Notes: a model not told the origin generated them from the sequence alone. 64,000 bases of DNA from Oxalobacteraceae bacterium (GCA_947448025.1 CANFLV010000008.1:62001-126000); one strand, 5' to 3'. Shown: positions 1 through 8,860, counted from the stretch's first letter. Translations and numbers: made by a program.

Positions 1-2
1 CG

Positions 3-374
3 CGTGGCTTGCCGCGCCTCGAAGCAATGTTCGCGCTCTGGATCAAGCGCGTCACAGTCGAAATCGCTTCAGGCTGCATTTATATTAGCGGCGCGGTCGA
101 ATACGACGACCGGCCCGGTCCGATCCGCGAAGAACTGGTCGGCATGGTGCTGGCATGGCAGGACGCCTTGCGCCGTTGCGTGGGCCAGGCGCGCGAAATG
201 GGGCATTTACGCGCCGATACCGATCCCGAGCAGCTGGTCTATGAAATGTATGGCCTGGTCCTCGCGCTGCATCATGAAGCACGCTTCATTAAACGGCCCG
301 GCAGTGTCGACCGTGCGCAAACCGGCTTCGAGCGACTGCTGCACACTTATATCGAGCCTACGACGCCGCAATAA
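3..374 (+). CDS. TetR-family transcriptional regulator, C-terminal part (gene cut by window edge)
   Basis: The open frame enters from the left edge and runs about 123 codons to a TAA at 372-374. What is visible is an all-helical ligand-binding/dimerisation domain of the kind seen in TetR/FadR-type repressors (for example the stretches LVGMVLAWQDALRRCV and PEQLVYEMYGLVLALHHEA). The N-terminal helix-turn-helix lies outside the window, so the family call rests on the C-terminal domain alone. The gene lies 77 bp upstream of and codirectional with the acyl-CoA dehydrogenase. TetR regulators next to beta-oxidation genes commonly respond to acyl-CoAs, so it is the obvious candidate regulator of the following operon; that role is inferred. 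Confidence 0.7.
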   Translation, partial: RGLPRLEAMFALWIKRVTVEIASGCIYISGAVEYDDRPGPIREELVGMVLAWQDALRRCVGQAREMGHLRADTDPEQLVYEMYGLVLALHHEARFIKRPGSVDRAQTGFERLLHTYIEPTTPQ

Positions 375-451
375 TCCAGGGCGTCTGTAACATCATTGTC
401 ATTACGCGATTTAAAACTTAACGAAATTCATCAGCCTTCAGGAGACACATC

Positions 452-2242
452 ATGGGTCAATACATAGCACCATTGCGCGATATGCAATTCGTTTTACATG
501 AACTGCTGCAAGTCGAGCAAACGCTCAAGCAGCTGCCGGCGCATGCCGACATCGACGCCGACATCATCAATCAGGTGCTCGAAGAAGGCGGCAAATTCAC
601 CTCGGAAGTGCTGTTCCCGCTGAACCATTTGGGCGACCGCGAAGGCTGCCACCTCGATAAAGTCACACACGAAGTCACGCCGCCAAAAGGCTTCAAGGAA
701 GCCTACGCGAAATACGTTGAAGCCGGCTGGGCAGCGCTGCCATGCGACCCCGCCTACGGTGGCCAGGGTCTGCCGCTGATCCTCAATAATTCGTTTTACG
801 AAATGCTCAATTCGGCGAACCAGGCCTGGACCATGTATCCGGGTCTGTCGCATGGTGCCTATGAATGCATCCACGCACACGGTACGCCAGAACAGCAAAA
901 AATGTATTTGCCGAAGCTGGTCTCGGGCGAATGGACCGGCACAATGTGCCTGACTGAACCGCATTGCGGCACGGATCTTGGCATGTTGCGCACCAAGGCC
1001 GAGCCGCAAGCCGATGGCTCCTACAAACTCACCGGCGGCAAGATCTTTATCTCCGCTGGCGAACACAATATGTCGGGCAATATCATCCACCTCGTGCTCG
1101 CGCGCCTGCCCGATGCACCTGCAGGTACCAAGGGCATTTCCCTGTTCATCGTGCCGAAATTCCTGCCGAACGAAGATGGCAGTGCCGGTGCGCGCAATCC
1201 GATTTTCTGTGGCGCGCTCGAAGAAAAAATGGGTATCCACGGCAATTCGACCTGCCAGATGAATATGGATGCCGCGACCGGCTGGATCATCGGCGCCCCG
1301 CACAAGGGCCTCAACGCCATGTTCGTGATGATGAATGCCGCGCGTCTTGGCGTGGGCATGCAGTCACTCGGTTTGACCGAAGTCGCGTACCAGAATGCCG
1401 CCGCCTACGCGAAAGACCGCCTGCAGATGCGTAGCCTCACTGGCGTGAAAGCACCGGAAAAGGCCGCTGACCCGATCATCGTTCATCCTGATGTGCGCCG
1501 CATGTTGCTCACAGCCCGTGCCTTTGCCGAAGGCGGCCGTGCCTTCAGCTCCTATGTCGCGCTCGAGATCGACAAGGAATTGAACCACCCTGATGAAGAA
1601 GTACGCAAGGAAGCCGCCGACCAGGTCGCGCTGCTCACGCCAATCATCAAGGCCTTCCTGACCGATAACGGCTGGATCGCGACTTCGGAAGCCATGCAAG
1701 TCTTCGGCGGCCACGGCTATATCGCCGAATGGGGCATGGAACAGTATGTGCGTGATTCGCGCATCAACATGATTTACGAAGGCACCAACACGATCCAGTC
1801 GCTCGATCTGCTGGGGCGCAAGGTCTTGATGGATAACGGTGCCAAGTTGCGTAAATTCGGCGAGCAGGTGCAGGCTTTTGTCGAAGCGAATGCGACCGAT
1901 GAAGCCATGTCGGAATTCATTACGCCACTGGCTGATCTCGGTCAGAAAGTCACGAAGCTGACGATGGAAATCGGCATGAAGGCGTTCCAGAATCCGGATG
2001 AAGTCGGCGCAGCTGCCGTGCCTTACATGCGTATTGTCGGTCACCTCGTGTTTTCGTATTTCTTCGCACGCATGGGCAAGATCGCGCTCGAGAAGCAGGA
2101 TTCCGGCGATGCGTTTTACAAGACCAAGCTGGCCACGACGCGCTTCTACTTCTCGCGTTTGCTGCCAGAGACAGCGATGCTGTTCCAGCAGGCGCGCGCC
2201 GGTAGTGCGAACCTGATGGCGCTGGATGCGGATCTGTTTTAA
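452..2242 (+). CDS. acyl-CoA dehydrogenase, long form with extra C-terminal domain
   Basis: A 596-residue FAD-dependent dehydrogenase that introduces the trans-2 double bond into acyl-CoA, the first step of beta-oxidation. It is longer than the roughly 380-residue short acyl-CoA dehydrogenases because of an extra helical domain after residue ~460, as in the FadE/DmdC-like group. Visible signatures are the FAD/substrate-binding segment CLTEPHCGTDLG (about 157-168), the C-terminal FGGHGYIAEWG motif, and the catalytic-base region MIYEGTNTIQS with Glu443 as the likely base. The start is the ATG at 452, preceded by a clear CAGGAGA ribosome-binding site. It is the first gene of a codirectional beta-oxidation set that continues through 5955. 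The preferred chain length cannot be read from sequence. Confidence 0.93.
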   Translation: MGQYIAPLRDMQFVLHELLQVEQTLKQLPAHADIDADIINQVLEEGGKFTSEVLFPLNHLGDREGCHLDKVTHEVTPPKGFKEAYAKYVEAGWAALPCDPAYGGQGLPLILNNSFYEMLNSANQAWTMYPGLSHGAYECIHAHGTPEQQKMYLPKLVSGEWTGTMCLTEPHCGTDLGMLRTKAEPQADGSYKLTGGKIFISAGEHNMSGNIIHLVLARLPDAPAGTKGISLFIVPKFLPNEDGSAGARNPIFCGALEEKMGIHGNSTCQMNMDAATGWIIGAPHKGLNAMFVMMNAARLGVGMQSLGLTEVAYQNAAAYAKDRLQMRSLTGVKAPEKAADPIIVHPDVRRMLLTARAFAEGGRAFSSYVALEIDKELNHPDEEVRKEAADQVALLTPIIKAFLTDNGWIATSEAMQVFGGHGYIAEWGMEQYVRDSRINMIYEGTNTIQSLDLLGRKVLMDNGAKLRKFGEQVQAFVEANATDEAMSEFITPLADLGQKVTKLTMEIGMKAFQNPDEVGAAAVPYMRIVGHLVFSYFFARMGKIALEKQDSGDAFYKTKLATTRFYFSRLLPETAMLFQQARAGSANLMALDADLF

Positions 2243-2307
2243 GCCGCGCCGAGCTCACCTGAACCAAGTACCGGCGCTGCATGCGCCACTCGTTAAAGGA
2301 ATTATTT

Positions 2308-4695
2308 ATGTCAAATTTCATCGTTAAAAAAGTCGCCGTGCTCGGCGCCGGCGTGATGGGTGCGCAAATTGCCGCGCACTGCATCAACGCACGCGTTCCC
2401 GTCGTGCTGTTCGACCTGCCGGCCAAGGAAGGCGCCAAGAACGGCATCGTCCTGCGCGCCATCGAAAATCTGAAGAAGCTCAATCCTGCGCCACTCGGTA
2501 ACAAGGATCACGCCTCACTGATCGAAGTCGCCAATTACGAAGACAATCTCGACTTGCTCGAAGGCTGCGACCTGATCATTGAAGCCATCGCCGAGCGCAT
2601 GGACTGGAAGCACGACCTGTACAAGAAAGTCGCGCCGCACATTGCACCGAATGCGATCTTCGCCTCCAACACATCCGGCCTGTCGATCACGGCCTTGTCG
2701 GAAGGTTTCGATGCCGAATTGAAGGCGCGCTTTTGCGGCGTGCACTTCTTCAATCCGCCGCGCTATATGCACCTTGTGGAATTGATTCCTACCGTGTCGA
2801 CGCGTCCGGAAATCCTCGACCAGCTCGAAGGCTTCCTCGCCTCCACCTTGGGCAAAGGCGTCGTGCGCGCCATAGACACGCCTAACTTCATCGCAAACCG
2901 CGTCGGCATCTTCGGCATGCTGGCAACGATCCATGAAGCGGAAAAATTCGGCCTGTCCTACGACGTCGTCGATGACCTGACCGGCAAGAAGCTCGGCCGC
3001 GCCAGTTCGGGCACCTTCCGTACCGCCGACGTGGTGGGTCTCGACACCATGGGTCATGTGATCAAGACCATGCAGGACAATTTGTCTGCCGATCCTTTCT
3101 TCGCTATTTACAAGACGCCGGAAGTGCTCGGCAAGCTCGTCGCAGCCGGCGCGCTCGGCTCGAAAACGGGTGGCGGCTTTTACAAGAAAGTCGGCAAGGA
3201 CATCCTGCGCTTTGATGCAGCCAAGGGCGATTACGTTCCGGGCGGCGCGAAGGCTGACGATGTCGTCGCGCGCATCCTGAAAGAGAAAGACGTCGCCAAG
3301 CGCATGCAGGCGCTGCATGCCTCAACGAATCCGCAGGCGCAATTCCTGTGGGCGATTTTCCGTGACGCCTTCCACTACATGGCGATCCATCTCGACACCA
3401 TCGCCGACAATGCGCGCGACGTCGACTTCGCGCTGCGCTGGGGCTTTGGCTGGAAGACCGGTCCTTTCGAGACATGGCAATCGGCCGGCTGGCAGCAGAT
3501 TGCCACCTGGGTCAAGGAAGACATCGACGCCGGCCGCGCGCTGTGCGATGCACCGTTGCCAGCCTGGGTCTTCGATGGCCGCACCGGTGTGCATACGCCT
3601 GAAGGTTCATGGTCGCCAGTGAAGCACGCCTATGTGCCGCGCTCGACGCTGGCCGTCTACGAACGTCAGATTTTCCGCGCCGGCTTGATCGGTGATGGTG
3701 CGATCGACGGCACGACTGCCGGCACGACCGTATTTGAAGACGAGTCGATTCGCCTGTGGCACCAGGATGACGACATCCTGATCATGTCCTTGAAGACCAA
3801 GCTGCATGTCCTCGGCCCTGGCGTGATCTATGGCTTGCAAAAAGCGATCGCCGAAGCCGAAGCGAATTTCAAAGGCCTCGTGATCTGGAATACCGATGCA
3901 GCCGAAGGCGGCGCCTTCTCGGCCGGTGCCGACTTGCAGGCGATGCTGCCTGAATTTATGGCCGGTGGCGGCAAGGCGATCGAGCCTGCCATCGCCATCC
4001 TGCAGCAGGCGCATCAGTCGCTGAAATATGCAAGCGTGCCAGTCGTGGCAGCAGTCGCTGGTTTGGCATTGGGTGGTGGCGCTGAACTGATGATGCATGC
4101 AGCCAAACGCGTCGCCTCACTCGAGTCCTATATTGGTCTGGTAGAAGTCGGCGTAGGTTTGATTCCTGCCGGCGGTGGCTTGAAGGAAGCGGCCGTACGC
4201 GCCGCAGCCGATGCCAAAGGCAACGACATCTTGCAATTCTTGAAGGGCTATTTCCAGAATGCGGCTACCGCGGCTGTCTCGAAGTCGGCGATTGAAGCGC
4301 AACAGATGGGCTACCTCTCGACTGACGATGTCATTGTCTTCAACGCCTACGAATTGCTGCATGTCGCTAAAGTTGAAGCGCGCGCGATGTTCGACGCCGG
4401 CTATCGTGCACCGCTGAAAAAACTGCTGCCGGTCGCCGGTCGCTATGGCCTGGCAACGATCAAGGCGCAGCTGATCAATATGCGCGATGGCGGTTTCATT
4501 TCGGCGCATGATTTCAAGCTCGGCGCGATGATTGCTGAAATCGTCTGCGGCGGCGATGTCGACCAGGGCAGCCTCGTCAATGAACAATGGCTGCTCGATC
4601 TCGAGCGCCGTGCCTTCGTTGAATTGCTCGACAATCCGAAAACGCAGGAACGCATCATGGGCATGATGCAGACGGGTAAACCGGTTCGAAACTAA
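2308..4695 (+). CDS. 3-hydroxyacyl-CoA dehydrogenase / enoyl-CoA hydratase, bifunctional (FadN-like domain order)
   Basis: A 795-residue fusion carrying out hydration of 2-enoyl-CoA and NAD-dependent oxidation of the 3-hydroxyacyl-CoA. The NAD-binding Rossmann domain comes first (GAGVMG at residues 13-18), followed by the C-terminal hydroxyacyl-CoA dehydrogenase domains (a GSKTGGGFYKK segment near 290). The crotonase domain is at the C terminus, roughly residues 490-700 (FSAGADLQAML; VAGLALGGGAELMMHA). This order is the reverse of E. coli FadB and matches the FadN-type group. An upstream in-frame ATG at 2281 exists, but the ATG at 2308 has AAAGGA placed ahead of it and begins directly with the Rossmann strand, so I prefer it. 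The gene sits 65 bp after the dehydrogenase and 63 bp before the thiolase, consistent with one operon. Confidence 0.93.
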   Translation: MSNFIVKKVAVLGAGVMGAQIAAHCINARVPVVLFDLPAKEGAKNGIVLRAIENLKKLNPAPLGNKDHASLIEVANYEDNLDLLEGCDLIIEAIAERMDWKHDLYKKVAPHIAPNAIFASNTSGLSITALSEGFDAELKARFCGVHFFNPPRYMHLVELIPTVSTRPEILDQLEGFLASTLGKGVVRAIDTPNFIANRVGIFGMLATIHEAEKFGLSYDVVDDLTGKKLGRASSGTFRTADVVGLDTMGHVIKTMQDNLSADPFFAIYKTPEVLGKLVAAGALGSKTGGGFYKKVGKDILRFDAAKGDYVPGGAKADDVVARILKEKDVAKRMQALHASTNPQAQFLWAIFRDAFHYMAIHLDTIADNARDVDFALRWGFGWKTGPFETWQSAGWQQIATWVKEDIDAGRALCDAPLPAWVFDGRTGVHTPEGSWSPVKHAYVPRSTLAVYERQIFRAGLIGDGAIDGTTAGTTVFEDESIRLWHQDDDILIMSLKTKLHVLGPGVIYGLQKAIAEAEANFKGLVIWNTDAAEGGAFSAGADLQAMLPEFMAGGGKAIEPAIAILQQAHQSLKYASVPVVAAVAGLALGGGAELMMHAAKRVASLESYIGLVEVGVGLIPAGGGLKEAAVRAAADAKGNDILQFLKGYFQNAATAAVSKSAIEAQQMGYLSTDDVIVFNAYELLHVAKVEARAMFDAGYRAPLKKLLPVAGRYGLATIKAQLINMRDGGFISAHDFKLGAMIAEIVCGGDVDQGSLVNEQWLLDLERRAFVELLDNPKTQERIMGMMQTGKPVRN

Positions 4696-4702
4696 CACTG
4701 CC

Positions 4703-4737
4703 GGACCGGCTTGGGCGCGTGAACGCGCCGCCGGTCC
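4703..4737. repeat. strong intergenic stem-loop between the bifunctional gene and the thiolase gene
   Basis: GGACCGGC (4703-4710) pairs with GCCGGTCC (4730-4737), and inside it GGCGCG (4714-4719) pairs with CGCGCC (4724-4729) around a TGAA loop, giving 14 base pairs with one 3-nt bulge. No T-run follows, so it does not look like an intrinsic terminator. The thiolase ribosome-binding site (CAGGAG) lies just downstream. An mRNA-stability or processing element within the operon is the simplest reading. Confidence 0.6.
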
Positions 4738-4758
4738 CAATCTGATCAGGAGCAATAA

Positions 4759-5955
4759 ATGAGTAAACAACTTCAAGATGCCTACATCGTCTCTGCGACC
4801 CGCACGCCAATCGGCAAGGCACCGCGCGGCATGTTCCGCAATGTCCGTCCCGACGACCTGCTGGTGCGTGCGATCCAGTCGGCCGTCGCGCAGGTCCCGA
4901 ATCTCGATCCGAAGCTGATCGAAGACGCTATCGTCGGCTGCTCGTTCCCGGAAGCGGAGCAGGGCATGAACGTGGCGCGCATGGCAGTCTTGCTGGCCGG
5001 CTTGCCGAACACTGTCGGCGGCGTGACCATCAATCGTTATTGCGCTTCGGGCATCACTGCCGTAGCGATGGCCGCGGACCGCATTCGCGTCGGTCAGGCT
5101 GATGTCATGATCGCCGCTGGCGTTGAGTCGATGTCGATGGTGCCGATGATGGGCCATCACCCGTCGATGAACATGAACATGTTCCGCGATGAGAATATCG
5201 GCATGGCTTACGGCATGGGACTCACTGCCGAGAAAGTCGCGAATCAATGGAAAGTCTCGCGCGATGCGCAAGACCAGTTTGCGCTCGAGTCGCACCAGCG
5301 CGCCATCGCCGCGCAGCTGGCCGGCGAATTCAATGACGAGATGACTTCGGTCGACATCATCGAACGCGTACCGAATCTTGCCACCGGCCAGATCGATGTA
5401 CGTACCCGCACCGTGAGCCAGGACGAAGGCGCGCGCGCCGATGCGAATCTGGCGGCACTGGCGAAATTGCGCCCGGTGTTTTCGCCCAAGGGTTCGGTCA
5501 CGGCCGGTAACAGCTCGCAGACTTCGGACGGCGCCGGTGCACTCCTGATCGTCAGCGAAAAAATCCTCAAGCAATTCAACCTCACGCCACTGGCGCGTTT
5601 CGTGTCCTTCGCGGTGCGCGGCGTACCACCGGAAATCATGGGCATTGGTCCCAAGGAAGCGATTCCGGCGGCACTGCGCGCAGCTGGCCTGACACAAGAC
5701 CAGATCGACTGGTTCGAGCTCAATGAAGCGTTTGCAGCGCAATCGCTGGCAGTGATCCAGGACCTCGGTCTGGACCCGGCCAAGGTCAATCCTATGGGCG
5801 GCGCAATCGCGCTCGGCCATCCTTTGGGCGCAACCGGTGCGATCCGTTCTGCGACAGTTATCCACGCGATGCGCCGCAAGAACCTGAAATATGGCATGGT
5901 GACGATGTGCGTCGGCACCGGCATGGGCGCAGCCGGTATTTTTGAGCGGATGTAA
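4759..5955 (+). CDS. acetyl-CoA C-acyltransferase (3-ketoacyl-CoA thiolase)
   Basis: A 398-residue thiolase that cleaves 3-ketoacyl-CoA with CoA to acetyl-CoA and the shortened acyl-CoA, the last step of the cycle. Length and layout are standard for the family. The nucleophilic cysteine is Cys95 in NRYCASGITAV. The C-terminal catalytic His354 is in GGAIALGHPLGATGA and the second cysteine, Cys384, is in CVGTGMG. The ATG at 4759 follows a CAGGAG site. With the two upstream genes it completes a beta-oxidation spiral, and a strong intrinsic terminator follows at 5975-6008. Sequence alone does not separate a degradative thiolase from a biosynthetic acetyl-CoA acetyltransferase, but the operon argues for degradation. 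Confidence 0.93.
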   Translation: MSKQLQDAYIVSATRTPIGKAPRGMFRNVRPDDLLVRAIQSAVAQVPNLDPKLIEDAIVGCSFPEAEQGMNVARMAVLLAGLPNTVGGVTINRYCASGITAVAMAADRIRVGQADVMIAAGVESMSMVPMMGHHPSMNMNMFRDENIGMAYGMGLTAEKVANQWKVSRDAQDQFALESHQRAIAAQLAGEFNDEMTSVDIIERVPNLATGQIDVRTRTVSQDEGARADANLAALAKLRPVFSPKGSVTAGNSSQTSDGAGALLIVSEKILKQFNLTPLARFVSFAVRGVPPEIMGIGPKEAIPAALRAAGLTQDQIDWFELNEAFAAQSLAVIQDLGLDPAKVNPMGGAIALGHPLGATGAIRSATVIHAMRRKNLKYGMVTMCVGTGMGAAGIFERM

Positions 5956-5974
5956 GCAGAAACAGAAAGTCAGG

Positions 5975-6008
5975 AAGCCGCTCCGCCAGCCCAGGGGGCG
6001 GCTTTTTT
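5975..6008 (+). terminator. intrinsic terminator of the beta-oxidation operon
   Basis: AAGCCGCTCC (5975-5984) pairs with GGGGCGGCTT (5995-6004), a 10-bp stem with one T-G wobble, followed by a run of six Ts at 6003-6008. It lies 19 bp after the thiolase stop. It separates the operon from the crotonase at 6033, which would then need its own promoter or read-through. Confidence 0.85.
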
Positions 6009-6032
6009 CATATCAGGGAAACGGGAGACGAG

Positions 6033-6797
6033 ATGGACATTACAATCAGCAAAGCCGACGGAATTCTGACGATCGGTTTCGACAGGCCGGAAAAAAAGAA
6101 TGCGATCACTTCGGCCATGTACCAGACCATGGCCGATGCATTGAAGGAAGGCGAGAGCAATCCCAAAGTGCGCGCGATCATGCTGATCGGCTTGCCGGGC
6201 GTTTTCACAGCAGGTAATGACCTCGAGGATTTCCTGAAGAATCCACCGCAGGGCGAAAACAGCCCTGTGGCGCAATACATGCATGCCTTGAGCCATGCCA
6301 GCAAGCCTGTGGTGGCGGCCGTCTCCGGTGTGGCCGTCGGCATTGGCACGACCTTGCTGCTGCATTGCGACCTCGTCTATGCCGCTGACGATGCGAAATT
6401 TGCGATGCCCTTTAGCCAGCTCGGCCTGTGTCCGGAATTCGCTTCTTCGCTCACAGTCCAGCGCGTGGCCGGCTATCATCGCGCCGCCGAAAAGCTGCTG
6501 TTGGGCGAAGTCTTCAAGGCCGACGAAGCGCTCGCCATGGGCATCGTCAACAAGGTTCTGGCGCCAGCCGATTTGCTGGCCTATGCACGCGGGCAGGCAT
6601 TGAAACTGGTGGCCTTGCCGGCGGCCTCAATTCGCGCAACGAAGCAGCTGATGAAGCGCGATCAGCAGGCACAGAATGCCGCGAAGATGGTCGAAGAGAT
6701 GCAGTTTTTCAGTGCCATGCTGAAAGCGCCGGAAGCCAAAGAAGCTTTTTCGGCTTTCCTCGAAAAGCGCAAGCCAGACTTTACGCAGTTCGCGTAG
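6033..6797 (+). CDS. crotonase-family protein, enoyl-CoA isomerase-like active site
   Basis: A 254-residue single-domain crotonase with the CoA/oxyanion segments GNDLEDF and SGVAVGIGTTLLLHCDLVYA. In classical enoyl-CoA hydratases a Glu lies in the PEI..G strand just before the LGL segment. Here that position reads PFSQLGL and the acidic residue instead is Glu135 in CPEFASS. This PE-x(2)-SS pattern is the one used by delta3,delta2-enoyl-CoA isomerases of the ECI2 type, so an isomerase that feeds unsaturated acyl-CoAs into the preceding pathway is more likely than a plain hydratase. The gene lies 25 bp after the thiolase terminator and starts at an ATG preceded by GGGAGA. Databases would probably name it simply enoyl-CoA hydratase. 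Confidence 0.85.
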   Translation: MDITISKADGILTIGFDRPEKKNAITSAMYQTMADALKEGESNPKVRAIMLIGLPGVFTAGNDLEDFLKNPPQGENSPVAQYMHALSHASKPVVAAVSGVAVGIGTTLLLHCDLVYAADDAKFAMPFSQLGLCPEFASSLTVQRVAGYHRAAEKLLLGEVFKADEALAMGIVNKVLAPADLLAYARGQALKLVALPAASIRATKQLMKRDQQAQNAAKMVEEMQFFSAMLKAPEAKEAFSAFLEKRKPDFTQFA

Positions 6798-6831
6798 GGT
6801 CAATTTCGCCAGGAGTCTTTGGCACCGAGCC

Positions 6832-7512
6832 CTACCGGTGCTCGTCGAGATTCATGAACATCTCGATGGCGCGCTGCGACAATGCATCAGCCGCAGCATT
6901 CTTCTGGCGCGGAATCCAGCGCCAGCCGATGCTGGTGATGCGCGTCGCCAGCTGCCGCGCATGAAGCGCCAGCTCTTGCAAATGCGCGACCTGAACCGCT
7001 AGCATCGGCGCGCTCACGGCGTTGAGCACGACCTGACTGTCGCCATAAACGACGAGCTGCCCGGCGCCCGCGGCGAGGGCGGCTTCGAGCACTGAGATCA
7101 GCGCCATATATTCCGCTTCGTTACTGTCGCCGTGACCGGCCATACGGCAAATTTCCAGCGTCTCTCCGGTCGGACTACGCAGCACGCCACCGATGCCGAG
7201 CTTGCCGGGATTCGGATGGCTGGATCCGTCAAACCACGCCAGCCATGCAGCCGGATCGGGCTGTAAAGCAGCGAGCTTCAGCGCGCGCGCTTCGGCCTTT
7301 TTCGCGCGTCGCAGGGTGACCTTCGCGCGCTCTTGCGCGGCCAGCAATTCGCGCGCCTGCACCAGTGACGTCAGCGTCAGCGTTCCCGCCAACGCAGTCA
7401 GCGTTTGCCTCAGCGCTTGCTCCGCCGACAATCCGCTGCCAGCCGCAATCCGGCGACTGGCGGCGCGTTCGCGTTGAGTGGATGCAGCGAGCAGGCGGTC
7501 GTAATTCGGCAT
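6832..7512 (-). CDS. RNase H-like domain protein with N-terminal extension
   Basis: A 226-residue protein (ATG at 7512; a TTG five codons upstream is possible but has no better ribosome-binding site). The C-terminal ~135 residues form a ribonuclease HI fold of the plant/reverse-transcriptase-associated type. All four catalytic acids are visible: Asp95 in WFDGSS, Glu134 in NEAEY, Asp158 in YGDSQ and Asp209 in NAAADALS. The first ~85 residues are Ala/Arg/Leu-rich helix and do not match the usual hybrid-binding domain I know. A true rnhA elsewhere is likely, so this may be an accessory RNase H with an unknown substrate. It is convergent with the crotonase, with 34 bp between the stops. Confidence 0.8.
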   Translation of the reverse strand: MPNYDRLLAASTQRERAASRRIAAGSGLSAEQALRQTLTALAGTLTLTSLVQARELLAAQERAKVTLRRAKKAEARALKLAALQPDPAAWLAWFDGSSHPNPGKLGIGGVLRSPTGETLEICRMAGHGDSNEAEYMALISVLEAALAAGAGQLVVYGDSQVVLNAVSAPMLAVQVAHLQELALHARQLATRITSIGWRWIPRQKNAAADALSQRAIEMFMNLDEHR

Positions 7513-7612
7513 CAGTAAAGTGGTCAAAGATCAAGCTGTCGATGATAGCACTGCGCAGCGATTTCCCATGCGTGCTAGCCTGTCCAAAACCGCGATGAGG
7601 GAGCCGCACAGC

Positions 7613-7795
7613 ATGATCAGAATTTATGAATACTCGCGTCAGCCACACTACTGGATCGTCCATGACGACGAAGGCTTCTGGCTGGTGCCGGCGCGCACCG
7701 ATGGCTGGAGTGAACGCAGTCCTTTCATCGGCCATGTCACGAATTTGCGTGAAGTGAACGACTTCAAAGGCATCGCGCTCGGCATGCCCCAGTAG
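7613..7795 (+). CDS. small conserved-looking hypothetical protein
   Basis: A 60-residue protein starting at the ATG at 7613, preceded by a GAGGGAGCC-type site. A longer in-frame start at 7520 exists, but the added residues look like non-coding translation. The protein is rich in aromatic residues (EYSRQPHYWIVHDDEGFWLVP) with a pattern of short beta strands and no membrane segment. I do not recognise the family. It lies divergently from the RNase H-like gene (101 bp between starts) and upstream of the EamA transporter. Confidence 0.5.
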   Translation: MIRIYEYSRQPHYWIVHDDEGFWLVPARTDGWSERSPFIGHVTNLREVNDFKGIALGMPQ

Positions 7796-7876
7796 CCAGG
7801 AGGGTGACGCTGCGATCACCTTGAAACTAGCTATCCTATTGCTCTATGAACTGCGGTAATATCTTTCCCTTGTGAA

Positions 7877-8830
7877 ATGTTATCGTCGTCTGTTTTTCCT
7901 ATGTCGAATTCATCCACCCTGTCGCGCGCGCGCGCCGACCTGATTCTGCTCGCTGTCGCGCTGATCTGGGGTAGCGCCTTCGTTGCTCAAAATTTAGGCA
8001 TGCAGGCGGTCGGTCCCTTTACCTTTACTTCGGCGCGTTTTCTGCTCGGTGCCTTGATCGTTCTGCCGTTTGCCTGGCGTGAATGCCGGCAGCTGCGCGC
8101 AGCCGGCGTGTCATTCGATTTACATGATCTGCTGTCGTGGGTCGGTCTGGGCAGCTTGCTGTTTTTTGGCGCTGCCTTCCAGCAAATCGGCATGGTCACG
8201 ACCAGCGTGACGAACGCATCGTTCTTTACTTCGCTGTACACGCCGCTGGTGCCGCTGCTCGGCTGGCTGCTGTTTCGCCATACGCCGCACTGGTCGATCT
8301 GGCCGGCGGCGCTGGCCTGCATGTTCGGTACCTTTCTGCTCGGCGGCGGTGAACTGTCGCTGCTCAATTCCGGCGACCTGTGGGTTATCTTTAGCACGCT
8401 GTTCTGGGGCGGCCATGTGCTGCTGGTCGGCCATGTCGCCGCACGTCGTGGTGCGCCGCTGACGGTCGCGGTGGCGCAGTTCATTGTCTGCGCAGTGCTC
8501 GCCGGTGGCTGGGCGCTGCATGCTGAAACAGTGTCCCTGCAAGGCCTCGTCAATGGCGCGGGCGCGATTGCTTACACCGGCGTGTTCAGTGTCGGCATCG
8601 CCTTTACCTTGCAAGTCGTCGCGCAACGCCATACGCACGCCAGCGACTCCGCCATCCTGCTCAGTTCGGAAACCCTGTTCGGTGCGCTCGCTGGTGCGCT
8701 ATGGCTGGGTGAAACCATGAATGCCATTCGCCTGTGCGGCGCGGCGCTGATTTTCGGCGCCATCATGGCCGTGCAATTGTTGCCGCTGTGGCTGGCCAGT
8801 CGCGTGGCGGTAGTACCTGATCCGGCTTAA
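7877..8830 (+). CDS. EamA-family (DMT superfamily) transporter
   Basis: A 317-residue inner-membrane protein with about ten hydrophobic helices arranged as two EamA repeats, the usual size for drug/metabolite exporters. The first helix carries the typical LILLAVALIWGSAFVA signature and the second repeat ends with LFGALAGALWLGETM, also characteristic. The start is uncertain: ATG 7877 or ATG 7901 would both work and neither has a strong ribosome-binding site. Substrates in this family range from amino acids to nucleosides and cannot be predicted here. Neighbours give no clear link. Confidence 0.88.
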   Translation: MLSSSVFPMSNSSTLSRARADLILLAVALIWGSAFVAQNLGMQAVGPFTFTSARFLLGALIVLPFAWRECRQLRAAGVSFDLHDLLSWVGLGSLLFFGAAFQQIGMVTTSVTNASFFTSLYTPLVPLLGWLLFRHTPHWSIWPAALACMFGTFLLGGGELSLLNSGDLWVIFSTLFWGGHVLLVGHVAARRGAPLTVAVAQFIVCAVLAGGWALHAETVSLQGLVNGAGAIAYTGVFSVGIAFTLQVVAQRHTHASDSAILLSSETLFGALAGALWLGETMNAIRLCGAALIFGAIMAVQLLPLWLASRVAVVPDPA

Positions 8831-8860
8831 TTTAATTGTCCCTGTTTTGAAAGTATCCTC

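Noticed and set aside
4117..5865. 582-codon open frame antisense to the bifunctional gene and thiolase
   Set aside because: It mirrors two well-conserved coding sequences on the plus strand and its translation is a Arg/His/Asp-rich shadow with no domain; typical of GC-rich antisense frames.
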